A stretch of DNA of 64,000 nucleotides from CAXBID01 sp963815305 (GCA_963815305.1 CAWFFW010000002.1:186001-250000), one strand, 5' to 3'; positions 1 through 8,974 are shown, counted from the first letter of the stretch. Made by a program: numbers and translations. The notes: a model not told the origin generated them from the sequence alone.

Positions 1-396
1 TTAAACCAAACCAATATTACAGATTTAAAACACAAAAAATGCTTCGAACTTAGTGATGGACAATTACAAAAAGTGATGATTGCACGTGCTTTGGCACAAG
101 ACACAGATTTAATTATTCTGGACGAACCAACAACCCATTTAGATATGTATCATAAAGCATACATATTAAAATTACTTCAAAAATTAGCACAAGAAACCAA
201 CAAAACTATTCTGTTTTCTTCTCATGAGATAGATTTAGCAATTCAATTATGTGATAATTTAATTGTGATGACTAAAACAGAGGTGATTTCAGATAGTCCT
301 TGCAACCTAATTTCAAAAGGGACTTTTAATAGGTTATTTCCAAAAGATTTAATTGCTTTTGATGAAAAAACTGGGAGTTTTAGGGTTAAAAAATAG
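1..396 (+). CDS. ABC transporter ATP-binding protein, FecE/BtuD type (5' end outside window)
   Basis: The reading frame is open from base 1, so the true start and the Walker A motif lie upstream of the window. What is visible is the C-terminal half of an ABC ATPase: a signature segment (LSDGQ, with D in place of the usual G), a Walker B segment (LIILDEPTTHLD) and an H-loop (FSSHE). The DEPTTHLD form and the short C-terminal tail fit the family that powers uptake of iron-siderophore, haem or cobalamin across the inner membrane. The permease and binding protein would be expected upstream. The substrate cannot be told from this fragment. Confidence 0.85.
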   Translation, partial: LNQTNITDLKHKKCFELSDGQLQKVMIARALAQDTDLIILDEPTTHLDMYHKAYILKLLQKLAQETNKTILFSSHEIDLAIQLCDNLIVMTKTEVISDSPCNLISKGTFNRLFPKDLIAFDEKTGSFRVKK

Positions 397-470
397 ATTT
401 AAAAACTTCGGTCGTCTACCTTCCGTCTTAAAACTAAAAAATTTATCTTTGATTATATTTCTTTTGATAA

Positions 471-1793
471 ATGAACGACAACCTTATTCTTATTTTTGCC
501 ATATTACTATCTGCTGGAATTGGTGCTTATTTAGGCATGCTTTTTACCAAACTTAAAAGTAAAAGTGAAAAGAGTACACTTGAAGAACGCCAGAGCCAAA
601 TGAATATGACGATTGCTGAATTAAAAGATAATTTAAGTAAAGTTGAAAATGAGCGCGAACTCATTCGTAAAGAAAAAGACTTTTTAAATACGGAATTGGC
701 GCGAAAAAATTCGGAATACGAAAACCTTCAGCAACTTAATATAAAACGTGATGCTGAAGTTGAACAACGCCAAGAACAGTTACGGAAAGATTTTGAACTT
801 TTAGCTACTAAAATTCTTGATGAAAAATCTGAAAAATTCACACTTCAGAATAAAGAAAATATAAAAAATATTTTAAATCCGCTTCAAGAAAAAATTAAAA
901 CCTTTGAAGAAAAAGTAGATTTAACACAAAAGGAAAGCATCAGTATGCACTCCGCTTTGAAAGAGCAACTTCTAGGTTTAAAAGACTTAAATCAACAAAT
1001 AACAAAAGAGACCACCAATTTAACTAGAGCCTTAAAAGGTGATAGTAAAATGCAAGGTAATTGGGGCGAATTGGTTCTAGAACGTGTATTAGAAAAATCT
1101 GGTTTAGAGAAAGATAGAGAATATTTTGTACAGCAAAGTTTTACATTAGCTGACGGTTCTAGAGTTTTGCCCGATGTGGTTTTGCATCTTCCCGATGGTA
1201 AAAAAATGATTATAGATTCTAAGGTGTCATTAACAGATTATGAGCGTTTAGTAAATGCAGATGACGATGACAAAGTCCCATTTTTAAAAGCGCATATAAA
1301 TTCCATTAAAAAACACGTTGATCAGCTTTCAGAAAAAAACTATCAAGATTTATATGATATTGAATCTCCAGATTTTGTGCTCATGTTTATCCCAATAGAA
1401 CCCGCTTTTGCCGTGGTTGTTAATGAGGATAATTCTATCTATAATAAGGCCTTTGAAAAGAACATTGTTATTGTAACACCATCAACACTTTTGGCTACAT
1501 TACGTACTATTGATAGTATGTGGAATAATGAAAAGCAACAGCAAAATGCTATTGAAATTGCAAGACAAGCAGGAGCTCTATACGATAAATTTGAAGGTCT
1601 AGTTTCTGATTTAACAGGTGTTGGTAAAAAAATTGATGCGGCAAAAAGTGATTATTCTTCAGCCATGAATAAATTGGTTAAGGGCAGAGGAAACCTAATC
1701 ACAAGTGTTGAAAAACTTAAAAAAATGGGTGCAAAAGCAAAAAAAGCACTTCCAGAAGCTATTATAAAACGTGCTAAAGAGGACGAAACTTAA
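471..1793 (+). CDS. rmuC: DNA recombination protein RmuC homologue
   Basis: 440 residues. An N-terminal membrane segment (about residues 5-24) is followed by a long charged coiled coil (about 30-135) and then the RmuC domain (about 170-420), with typical stretches QGNWGELVLERVLE and DSKVSLTDYERL. In E. coli RmuC limits inversions between short inverted repeats, and the domain is related to restriction-endonuclease-like nucleases; the exact biochemical role is unsettled. A TATCTTTG element at 444-451 resembles the -7 box of Bacteroidetes promoters, but no good -33 box is seen. It heads a run of plus-strand genes. Length and domain order are normal. Confidence 0.92.
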   Translation: MNDNLILIFAILLSAGIGAYLGMLFTKLKSKSEKSTLEERQSQMNMTIAELKDNLSKVENERELIRKEKDFLNTELARKNSEYENLQQLNIKRDAEVEQRQEQLRKDFELLATKILDEKSEKFTLQNKENIKNILNPLQEKIKTFEEKVDLTQKESISMHSALKEQLLGLKDLNQQITKETTNLTRALKGDSKMQGNWGELVLERVLEKSGLEKDREYFVQQSFTLADGSRVLPDVVLHLPDGKKMIIDSKVSLTDYERLVNADDDDKVPFLKAHINSIKKHVDQLSEKNYQDLYDIESPDFVLMFIPIEPAFAVVVNEDNSIYNKAFEKNIVIVTPSTLLATLRTIDSMWNNEKQQQNAIEIARQAGALYDKFEGLVSDLTGVGKKIDAAKSDYSSAMNKLVKGRGNLITSVEKLKKMGAKAKKALPEAIIKRAKEDET

Positions 1794-1808
1794 TTCAAAA
1801 TAAAACGA

Positions 1809-2153
1809 ATGAAAACTTTATTAAAAATTTTTCTTGGCTTATTATTAATTGGAATTGGATTTTTCAGTTTTGTATACTTCGTGCATTATAGCGAAGGGGT
1901 AAGAGCTGGCAAACTTGTGAAATTTAGTAATAAAGGTATTCTGTTTAAAACTTGGGAAGGCGAGATAAGCCAGGGTGTTTCTGATGCTCAAACATTCGTG
2001 TTTTCTGTTGAGGATGATGAAGAACAAGCCATTCAAAATCTTAATCGGTTACAGGGGAAATTTGTAAAGCTTTATTATTTTGAACGTTACAAAGCATTAT
2101 TTTGGCTTGGCGATACAAAATATTTTATCACCAAAGTTGAAGAAAACGAATAA
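1809..2153 (+). CDS. Small single-pass membrane protein of unknown function
   Basis: 114 residues. Not recognised beyond resembling small conserved proteins seen next to thioesterase genes in flavobacteria. An N-terminal hydrophobic helix (about residues 5-24) probably anchors it, or acts as an uncleaved signal. The rest is a beta-rich soluble part with short strands (GKLVKFS, TWEGEI, FVFSVED, FVKLYYFERYKALFW). It starts 15 bases after rmuC and ends 7 bases before the thioesterase ATG, so co-transcription is likely. No catalytic motif is visible and no function is assigned. Confidence 0.7.
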   Translation: MKTLLKIFLGLLLIGIGFFSFVYFVHYSEGVRAGKLVKFSNKGILFKTWEGEISQGVSDAQTFVFSVEDDEEQAIQNLNRLQGKFVKLYYFERYKALFWLGDTKYFITKVEENE

Positions 2154-2160
2154 AACAAAT

Positions 2161-2697
2161 ATGTTTAAACACGTTCAAGATTCTCAAATAACAATTACCG
2201 AACTCATGCTACCTGCTCACTCCAATTTTAGTGGTAAAATACATGGTGGGCACATTTTAAATTTAATGGATCAAATAGCCTTTGCTTGTGCTTCAAGACA
2301 CTCTAGAAACTATTGTGTTACGGCTTCCGTGAATAAGGTAGATTTTTTAAACTCTATTGATGTTGGTGAATTAGTAACGTTAAAAGCTTCAGTTAATTAT
2401 ACTGGAAGAACATCTATGGTTATTGGTGTTCGTGTGGAATCGGAAAACATTCAAACCGGTAAAATAAAACACTGTAATTCATCTTATTTTACAATGGTTG
2501 CTAAAGATGAACTTGGTAAAAACGTAAAAGTTCCTGGTATAATTTTAAAAACTGAAGAAGAAGTTAGGCGTTTTGCAAGGAGCATTGCAAGACAAGAACA
2601 ATCTAGAAACAGATCGAATAACTTTAAAGCTTCTGAATTTAAAATTGAAGAACACTTAGAGGATTTAAAAAAGCATAATGTCAAAATAATTCTGTGA
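2161..2697 (+). CDS. Acyl-CoA thioesterase (hotdog fold, YciA/BFIT type)
   Basis: 178 residues from the ATG at 2161. An in-frame ATG 27 codons upstream lies inside the preceding gene and gives an N-terminus unlike the family, so the shorter start is preferred. The protein has one hotdog domain. It contains the acyl-CoA thioesterase segment FSGKIHGGHILNLMDQIAF, whose Asp and HGG motif belong to the hydrolase active site, and then VDFLNSIDVGELV. It is expected to hydrolyse acyl-CoA to free acid and CoA in the cytoplasm. The C-terminal 40 residues are charged and helical. Chain-length preference cannot be read from the sequence. Confidence 0.88.
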   Translation: MFKHVQDSQITITELMLPAHSNFSGKIHGGHILNLMDQIAFACASRHSRNYCVTASVNKVDFLNSIDVGELVTLKASVNYTGRTSMVIGVRVESENIQTGKIKHCNSSYFTMVAKDELGKNVKVPGIILKTEEEVRRFARSIARQEQSRNRSNNFKASEFKIEEHLEDLKKHNVKIIL

Positions 2698-2748
2698 ATT
2701 TTTTTTAAAATTTATTTCACCTAATTTTATTAAATATATTATTATATC

Positions 2749-3129
2749 ATGCGAAAATATTTATATCTTATAATATTATTAGTTTTATCCGTAATCATTG
2801 GTTACAATTATTTATACAAAAATCACAGAGATATTACAACTGAAAAACCAGAGTTTGCATTATCCTCTACTTTGCTTATGTCTGAATTTTCAAATAACTC
2901 GTCTGAAACTGAACTAAAATACTTAAACAAAACTATTGAAGTGTCCGGTATTGTTTCAGAAATAAACCAAGATAATTTAACACTAAACGAACAAATTTTT
3001 TGTCAGTTTTCTGAAAATATAAATTCATCTACAAAAGTAGATTCTGAAATTAACGTGAAAGGAAGAATAATTGGGTATGATGATTTACTTGAACAAGTTA
3101 AACTAGACCAATGTACTATTTCAAATTAA
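2749..3129 (+). CDS. Membrane-anchored OB-fold protein (tRNA_anti-like)
   Basis: 126 residues. The N-terminal hydrophobic segment (about 4-22) is a signal or anchor, so the rest should be periplasmic. Residues 45-126 follow the pattern of the tRNA_anti-like OB fold: KYLNKTIEVSGIVSEI, then a CQF strand, then INVKGRIIGYDD and a final QCTI. Despite the family name there is no reason to expect tRNA binding in an exported protein. Two cysteines (CQF and QCTI) could form a disulfide. It overlaps no neighbour and starts a group with the DUF5777 barrel, cytochrome and YceI genes. The role is unknown, probably accessory to that exported module. Confidence 0.78.
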   Translation: MRKYLYLIILLVLSVIIGYNYLYKNHRDITTEKPEFALSSTLLMSEFSNNSSETELKYLNKTIEVSGIVSEINQDNLTLNEQIFCQFSENINSSTKVDSEINVKGRIIGYDDLLEQVKLDQCTISN

Positions 3130-3134
3130 AAAGT

Positions 3135-3983
3135 ATGAAACATTTATTAACACTACTATTTTTATTGCCAGTTATAAGTTTTGCTCAAAATGACTTACTT
3201 GACGAAATAGATACGGATTCTACAGGAACGGAATATGCCATAGCAGCCTTTAAAGGTTTAAAAATTGTAAATTTTGAATCGACTAAGCTTGTAGCAAAGG
3301 AAGAACTTGTATTTATTGTATCCCACAGGTTTGGTAGTATTAAGGATGGTATTAATACGTTTTTTGGATTAGATGAAGCAGTAACACGATTAAATTTTGT
3401 TTACGGTATTTCTGATGGTTTTAATATAGGTGTTTCTCGAAGTTCATTTCTTAAAATATATGATATATCTGCAAAGTATAGACTTTTAAGACAAGTAAAC
3501 AATGGTTTTCCTTTTACAATTGTTGGTTACAACTCTATTATAATTAATACCGCATTAGATAAAGCTAATTTACCACTTCTTGAATTTAAGGATAGAATTG
3601 GCTACACGACCCAACTACTTATATCCAGAAAAATAAACACTAATTTTTCTGTAGAATTAGCGCCTACCTTTTTTCATGATAATTATGTTGTAGATGATAA
3701 TCAAGATAATTCCCAATTTGCAATTGGTTTTGGCGGACGCTATAAACTTGCAAAAAGATGGTCTATAAATGCTGATTATGGTTGGCATTTAAATAGAGCT
3801 GAAAACTCTCCTTTTAGAAATCCATTATCCATAGGTTTTGATTTAGAAACAGGAGGTCATGTGTTTCAAATGCATTTTTCTAACGCACAGGCAATGAATA
3901 CTAATGGCTTTTTAGGTCAGGGTACTGGTGATTGGACAGACGGTGATATTTACTTTGGTTTTAACTTAAGTAGAACTTTTTAA
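3135..3983 (+). CDS. DUF5777 family outer-membrane beta-barrel protein
   Basis: 282 residues from the ATG at 3135. An in-frame ATG at 3111 overlaps the previous gene and would spoil the signal peptide. The signal peptide is clear (MKHLLTLLFLLPVISFAQ, cleavage after A-Q). The mature part has alternating strands with aromatic girdles (RFGSIKDGINTFFGLDEA, YGISDGFNIGVS, WSINADYGWHL) and ends in Phe, as in outer-membrane barrels. It matches my memory of DUF5777 proteins of Bacteroidota. No function is established. Its position between the OB-fold protein and a cytochrome lipoprotein suggests a shared respiratory or redox role. Confidence 0.82.
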   Translation: MKHLLTLLFLLPVISFAQNDLLDEIDTDSTGTEYAIAAFKGLKIVNFESTKLVAKEELVFIVSHRFGSIKDGINTFFGLDEAVTRLNFVYGISDGFNIGVSRSSFLKIYDISAKYRLLRQVNNGFPFTIVGYNSIIINTALDKANLPLLEFKDRIGYTTQLLISRKINTNFSVELAPTFFHDNYVVDDNQDNSQFAIGFGGRYKLAKRWSINADYGWHLNRAENSPFRNPLSIGFDLETGGHVFQMHFSNAQAMNTNGFLGQGTGDWTDGDIYFGFNLSRTF

Positions 3984-4030
3984 ACTTTTAAAACACCCAT
4001 TTCTATAAAAAATAAATAAATATTAAAGCT

Positions 4031-4390
4031 ATGAATTTCAAAAACTTAATTTACATTTTATCAATTTTAGTATTAGTTTACAGTTGCTCTAGTAATAGTA
4101 ATGATGATTTGACTGAGCAAGAAGCAGAACCAGTGTTAACTACAGAAGTTACATATGACGCGGATATTAAAGCTATTATATCTAATAATTGTATCCAATG
4201 CCATGGAAGTCCAACATCAAATGGTGCACCAACTTCCTATGTTACTTATACGCAAGTAAAAAATAGTGTTAATACCATTTTATCACGTATTAATAATGCT
4301 ACAAATCCTATGCCTCAATCTGGATTAATGCCCATCAAAAATAGGCAATTAATACAACAATGGAAAGATGATGGTTTATTGGAAAACTAA
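4031..4390 (+). CDS. Monohaem c-type cytochrome lipoprotein
   Basis: 119 residues. A lipoprotein signal ends at Cys19 (VYSC lipobox), so the protein should be anchored to a membrane and exposed to the periplasm or surface. One haem-attachment motif is present, C54-I-Q-C57-H58, in the context YDADIKAIISNNCIQCHG, which is typical of small cytochromes of this family. Met94 or Met100 could be the second axial ligand. It lies between the DUF5777 barrel and YceI genes on the same strand, 47 bases after the barrel gene. It is expected to carry single electrons; partners are unknown. Confidence 0.85.
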   Translation: MNFKNLIYILSILVLVYSCSSNSNDDLTEQEAEPVLTTEVTYDADIKAIISNNCIQCHGSPTSNGAPTSYVTYTQVKNSVNTILSRINNATNPMPQSGLMPIKNRQLIQQWKDDGLLEN

Positions 4391-4450
4391 GATCAATAAT
4401 TATGGTTTAGTTTTTGGTTGATTTTAAAATAATAATAAAAAATTATAATT

Positions 4451-4996
4451 ATGAAATATTTTATATTTCCAATACTTTTTTTTGTTGGATTAATTGCACA
4501 AGCACAAACAAAATATATTACTAAAACTGGTCAAGTAACTTTTGAGGCGTCCGTACCTTCTTTTGAAGAAGTAAAAGCAAAAAACAGTTCTGTAACAGCA
4601 ATATTAAATGCAGATAATGGGGAATTTGCAGCTTTAATTCTAGTAAAGGGTTTCCGTTTTAAAAATGCGTTAATGGAAGAACATTTTAATGAAAATTATG
4701 CTGAATCTGATAAATATCCAAAAGCTACTTTAAAAGGACAGATAAAAGACTTTGATGTTGCAAAATTTAAAGCTGAGGAAAACAAATTTTATTTAAGTGG
4801 AGAATTAACATTTCATGGTGTAGCCCATAAAGTAAATAATATTCTGATAACTATTGCAGGAAATGATGTAATAACTATGTCGGGTGATTTCAAAACTTCG
4901 GCCTCAAATTTTGATATAAAAATTCCGAAAATAGTTAGTAACAAAATCTCGGAAGAGATCGACGTCTTTTTCAATTTTGAACTAAAAAAGAAATAA
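4451..4996 (+). CDS. YceI family lipocalin-like periplasmic protein
   Basis: 181 residues with a cleavable signal peptide (ends IAQAQ). The mature protein matches the YceI fold: an opening strand TGQVTFEAS, a middle segment with the family-typical HFNENYAESDKYPKATLKG, and a FHGVAHKV strand. YceI proteins form a lipocalin-like barrel that binds isoprenoid chains such as polyprenyl pyrophosphate or quinone-like lipids. Beside a cytochrome this suggests a role with a quinoid or isoprenoid ligand, but that is inference. It is the last gene of the plus-strand group and converges on the cupredoxin gene. Confidence 0.88.
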   Translation: MKYFIFPILFFVGLIAQAQTKYITKTGQVTFEASVPSFEEVKAKNSSVTAILNADNGEFAALILVKGFRFKNALMEEHFNENYAESDKYPKATLKGQIKDFDVAKFKAEENKFYLSGELTFHGVAHKVNNILITIAGNDVITMSGDFKTSASNFDIKIPKIVSNKISEEIDVFFNFELKKK

Positions 4997-5127
4997 AAAA
5001 GAAGCTGACTTAAAAAGCCTTTTTGAATTTAAATTTTTAATATTGAGCTTATCTAAATAATGATAATTATATTAATTTCGATAAGCCCAATTTGAGTTAT
5101 ATACCTATACTTTTAAGACCAACCCTT

Positions 5128-5760
5128 TTAGTTTCTAATAAAGCGTTTGGTGATAAAACTATTAGTTTCTGTAGAATAAATTTTGATTAAATAAACACCT
5201 TTACTTAAATCAGATACATTTATTTGTGGTACTTCGTTACTTTTAACAACAGATTTAATGCGTTTACCTAAAACATTATAAATTTCAATATTTAAATCTT
5301 CCCTCAAGTTTGTTGGAAATTTTAAAGACAAAATATTTTTTACAGGATTAGGATATAAGCTTACATTTTTTAAGCTTTCTTCTACAGAACTTGTGCTCAA
5401 TGTTCCCTCAGCAACTACAGTTATAGTACCAAACATATCACCTGAATGAGGTTGACAGATAAAATCAGTAGAGCCAACAGTATTAAATGTATAGCTAAAA
5501 TTCACTCCTGGATTACTAGTAGTAGACCCACTATTAAAAGTTTCTGTACCACCACTACTAGAAACAACATTATGGAAACCTGTTGAATACCAATTCCATT
5601 CAACGGTATCTCCTACTTCTATTGTTCGAGCCGTATTAGCATTGCCTGAAGCAGTTGGTGTTGAGTTACGACCCCAGTCTATGGTGATGGTTTCTGTAGC
5701 TTGCGAAAATCCATTATACATTCCAAAAATTAAAAATAAAATTAGTAATTTTCCTTTCAT
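5128..5760 (-). CDS. Secreted cupredoxin (plastocyanin/azurin-like) with type IX sorting domain
   Basis: 210 residues from the ATG at 5760. A longer in-frame start at 5841 would put 27 residues before the signal peptide and is rejected. The signal peptide ends near GFSQ. The cupredoxin domain (about 22-118) carries a complete type 1 copper set: His63 (GFHNVV), Cys102, His105 and Met109 (FICQPHSGDM). Residues 134-210 form a type A T9SS C-terminal sorting domain (LYPNPV start, GVYLIKI near the end). It should therefore be secreted through the type IX system and attached to the cell surface or released. It probably transfers electrons or binds copper outside the cell. Confidence 0.88.
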   Translation of the reverse strand: MKGKLLILFLIFGMYNGFSQATETITIDWGRNSTPTASGNANTARTIEVGDTVEWNWYSTGFHNVVSSSGGTETFNSGSTTSNPGVNFSYTFNTVGSTDFICQPHSGDMFGTITVVAEGTLSTSSVEESLKNVSLYPNPVKNILSLKFPTNLREDLNIEIYNVLGKRIKSVVKSNEVPQINVSDLSKGVYLIKIYSTETNSFITKRFIRN

Positions 5761-5843
5761 ATTAAACAGTTTTTTATTACATTTAAAAGTAAATATATCC
5801 AAATAAATCGAATAAACGCATTTTTTTAAGGCAAAATACACAT

Positions 5844-8699
5844 CTATTTACTCAAATACATTTTTCGTCTTGAATACAAGTCGTAGAAATCATCGTCTTT
5901 TAAGCTATCTATAAACAAGATACTTTCTCCTGTACTTTTCATCTCTGGCCCTAAACGTTTATCTACATTAGGAAACTTATTAAAAGAGAATACAGGCTGT
6001 TTAATAGCGTAACCTTCCAGTTGAGGATTAAAATTGAAATCCGTTACTTTTTTAGCACCCAACATCACTTTAGTCGCATAATTAACATAAGGTTCTTTAT
6101 ATGCCTTAGCTATAAAAGGTACCGTTCTCGAGGCTCTCGGGTTGGCTTCAATAATATAGACGATGTCATCTTTTATTGCGAATTGAATATTAATCAACCC
6201 TACGGTATTTAAAGCTCTTGCAATAGTATGCGTATGATCTATGATTTGTTGCATCACCAAGTCTCCTAAATTAAAGGCTGGCAATGTAGCGTTAGAATCT
6301 CCCGAGTGAACACCACAAGGTTCAATATGCTCCATGATACCGATGATATATACATTACCATCCGCATCACAAATAGCATCCGCTTCTGCTTCAATAGCGC
6401 CATCTAAATAATGATCTAGCAACAGTTTATTATTTGGCATTCTTCTTAATAAGCTAACTACGTGCTCAATTAAGTCCTCTTTATTAATCACTATTTTCAT
6501 GCCTTGTCCACCTAAAACGTAAGATGGTCTCACTAAAATGGGGAAATCTAATTGATCAGCTAAAGCTAAAGCTTCATCTGCATTTTCAGCAATTCCAAAC
6601 TCAGGATAAGGGATATTGTTTTCTTTCAACAAGGTTGAAAAACTTCCCCTATCTTCAGCTAAATCTAAAGACTCAAAACTAGTTCCTATAATTTTAATAC
6701 CATATTTGGTTAGTTTTTCTGCTAACTTCAATGCGGTTTGCCCTCCTAATTGAACGATAACACCTTCTGGTTTTTCATGACGAATAATATCATATATATG
6801 TTCCCAAAATACAGGTTCAAAATATAATTTATCGGCTGTATCGAAATCCGTAGAAACGGTTTCTGGATTACAATTTATCATAATGGTTTCATAACCACAT
6901 TCCGCAGCGGCTAAAACCCCATGAACACAACAATAATCAAATTCAATACCTTGCCCAATTCTGTTTGGTCCAGACCCTAAAACCACTATTTTCTTTTTAT
7001 CGCTTACAATGCTTTCATTGTGTAAGTATTTTTCTCCTGAAGCTGTTTCAACAAAATTTTCGAACGTAGAATAATAATAGGGAGTTTTAGCAGTAAATTC
7101 AGCAGCACAAGTATCTACCAACTTAAATACCCGCTGAATGTTTAACTCATCTCTTTTATTGTAAACCTCACTTTCTAAACAACCCAGCATATGAGCTATT
7201 TGTCGGTCTCCATAGCCCTTCTGCTTCGCTTCAAGTAATAGGTCTCTTTCTATACTATCAATATTAAATTTAGATATCTCTTTTTGAAGTTGAAATAATT
7301 CTTCATATTGTTTTAAATACCACATATCAATTTTAGTGATATCGTAAATTTGGCTTAGGGGGATTCCTATTTCAATAGCATCATAAATGGCAAAAACACG
7401 ATCCCAACTAGGATTTGTTAATTTATCAATAATTTGATTATAATCTGTGTATCCTTTGCCATCAGCACCTAATCCGTTTCTTTTAATTTCTAAAGATTGA
7501 GTGGCTTTATGTAATGCCTCTTGAAATGAGCGCCCAATACCCATAACCTCGCCAACCGCTTTCATTTGAAGACCTAAAGTTCTATCCGATCCTTCAAATT
7601 TATCGAAGTTCCAACGTGGTATTTTCACAATCACATAATCCAAAGTAGGCTCAAATAAAGCTGAAGTCGATTTTGTGATTTGATTATCTAATTCATCCAA
7701 AGTATAACCAATAGCTAATTTGGTTGCAATTTTAGCAATGGGGTAACCTGTGGCTTTACTAGCTAATGCAGATGAACGAGATACACGTGGATTAATTTCA
7801 ATAGCTATAATATCTTCCTTTTCATCGGGGCTTACAGCAAACTGCACATTACATCCACCTTCAAAATCACCAATACTTCGCATCATTTTAATAGCCATAT
7901 CACGCATTTTTTGATACGTTTTATCACTTAATGTCATAGCTGGAGCTACAGTTATAGAATCGCCTGTATGTATTCCCATCGGGTCCATGTTTTCAATGGA
8001 ACAGATGATAACCACATTATCATTTTTATCTCGAAGTAATTCTAATTCGTACTCCTTCCACCCCATCATCGCTTTATCAATCATGACCTCATGGATTGGA
8101 GATATTTCTAATCCTAATCGTAATAATTTATCATAATCTGCTTCATCGTGTACTATTGCTGCGCCCGCGCCGCCTAAGGTATAAGATGCTCTAATACACA
8201 AAGGAAAGCCAAACTCTTGCGCTATTTCTTTTCCTTTTAAAAACGAAGTTGCTGTGGCTTGCGGTGCCATATCAACACCTATTCTACCCATCAATTCTCT
8301 AAACTGCTCTCTATCTTCGGTAATATTAATCGCATTAATATCTACGCCAATTAATTTAATTCCAAAATCTTCCCAAATCCCTTTATCATCAGCTTCAATA
8401 CATAAGTTTAATGCCGTTTGGCCACCCATTGTAGGTAATACAGCATCAATTTGAGGATGTTCTTTTAAAATTTTGATTATCGATTTTGTATTCAAAGGCA
8501 ATAAATAAACATGATCAGCCATTGAAGGATCGGTCATAATTGTTGCTGGATTTGAATTTATCAAAATAGTTTCAATTCCATCCTCTCGAAGCGACCTTAA
8601 AGATTGAGAGCCAGCGTAATCAAACTCACATGCTTGCCCTATAACAATAGGTCCAGAACCAATAATTAAAATAGATTTTAGTTTTTCGTTTTTTGGCAT
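5844..8699 (-). CDS. carB: Carbamoyl-phosphate synthase large subunit, lacking the C-terminal allosteric domain
   Basis: 951 residues. It makes carbamoyl phosphate from bicarbonate, two ATP and ammonia supplied by CarA, feeding pyrimidine and arginine synthesis. Two homologous ATP-grasp halves are present: the first begins at IGSGPIVIGQACEFDYAG, the second at LGSGPNRIGQGIEFDYCC, each followed by its GGQTAL and ATP-grasp segments (RASYTLGGAG, RPSYVLGGQG). The E. coli enzyme has about 1073 residues. This one stops about 20 residues after GPEMKSTGES, so the MGS-like domain that binds UMP and ornithine is missing. carA lies about 35 kb away. A CAAAAATA (-7-like, minus strand) occurs at 8735-8742. 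Confidence 0.96.
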   Translation of the reverse strand: MPKNEKLKSILIIGSGPIVIGQACEFDYAGSQSLRSLREDGIETILINSNPATIMTDPSMADHVYLLPLNTKSIIKILKEHPQIDAVLPTMGGQTALNLCIEADDKGIWEDFGIKLIGVDINAINITEDREQFRELMGRIGVDMAPQATATSFLKGKEIAQEFGFPLCIRASYTLGGAGAAIVHDEADYDKLLRLGLEISPIHEVMIDKAMMGWKEYELELLRDKNDNVVIICSIENMDPMGIHTGDSITVAPAMTLSDKTYQKMRDMAIKMMRSIGDFEGGCNVQFAVSPDEKEDIIAIEINPRVSRSSALASKATGYPIAKIATKLAIGYTLDELDNQITKSTSALFEPTLDYVIVKIPRWNFDKFEGSDRTLGLQMKAVGEVMGIGRSFQEALHKATQSLEIKRNGLGADGKGYTDYNQIIDKLTNPSWDRVFAIYDAIEIGIPLSQIYDITKIDMWYLKQYEELFQLQKEISKFNIDSIERDLLLEAKQKGYGDRQIAHMLGCLESEVYNKRDELNIQRVFKLVDTCAAEFTAKTPYYYSTFENFVETASGEKYLHNESIVSDKKKIVVLGSGPNRIGQGIEFDYCCVHGVLAAAECGYETIMINCNPETVSTDFDTADKLYFEPVFWEHIYDIIRHEKPEGVIVQLGGQTALKLAEKLTKYGIKIIGTSFESLDLAEDRGSFSTLLKENNIPYPEFGIAENADEALALADQLDFPILVRPSYVLGGQGMKIVINKEDLIEHVVSLLRRMPNNKLLLDHYLDGAIEAEADAICDADGNVYIIGIMEHIEPCGVHSGDSNATLPAFNLGDLVMQQIIDHTHTIARALNTVGLINIQFAIKDDIVYIIEANPRASRTVPFIAKAYKEPYVNYATKVMLGAKKVTDFNFNPQLEGYAIKQPVFSFNKFPNVDKRLGPEMKSTGESILFIDSLKDDDFYDLYSRRKMYLSK

Positions 8700-8756
8700 T
8701 TTCTTTTGGTTATTTGTTGGATTTTAATTTGTTACAAAAATAGTAATCATGAGACA

Positions 8757-8791
8757 TAAAAAAAGGCATTACACTTAAGTAACACCTTTTA
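8757..8791 (-). terminator. Probable rho-independent terminator of rpmH
   Basis: Just past the rpmH stop, the minus strand can form a hairpin with an AAAGG/CCTTT outer stem and an interrupted inner stem around TTAC, followed by a run of seven Ts. The stem has mismatches and a bulge, so it is only moderately convincing. Confidence 0.55.
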
Positions 8792-8812
8792 ATTATGAAC
8801 AATTGTTAATCA

Positions 8813-8974
8813 TTATTTCTTATGTCTTATTTCAGATGACACAGATATTTTTTTTCTTCCTTTAGCTCTTCTACGTGCTAATACTTTTCTACCATTAGCA
8901 GAAGCCATTCTTTCTCTGAAACCATGTTTATTTCTTCTCTTTCTTTTTGATGGCTGAAACGTTCTTTTTGGCAT
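8813..8974 (-). CDS. rpmH: 50S ribosomal protein L34
   Basis: 53 residues, very basic. It begins MPKRTFQPSKRKRRNKHGFR and contains the family-specific ERMASANGRKVLARRRAKGR segment; the C-terminal extension (KKISVSSEIRHKK) is usual in Bacteroidota. L34 is a small structural protein of the large subunit bound to 23S rRNA. It stands alone between carB and a TPR gene rather than beside rnpA and dnaA. It has a well-formed promoter upstream (9036-9066) and a terminator downstream. Confidence 0.97.
   Translation of the reverse strand: MPKRTFQPSKRKRRNKHGFRERMASANGRKVLARRRAKGRKKISVSSEIRHKK

Noticed and set aside
73..396. A complete 107-residue protein beginning at GTG 73
   Set aside because: The frame is open to base 1 and the ABC signature motif lies across this point, so it is the tail of a longer ABC ATPase.
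2080..2160. Upstream ATG for the thioesterase
   Set aside because: It lies inside the preceding gene and adds residues not found in the family.
5761..5841. Upstream start for the cupredoxin
   Set aside because: It would bury the signal peptide 27 residues in; the ATG at 5760 places it at the N-terminus.
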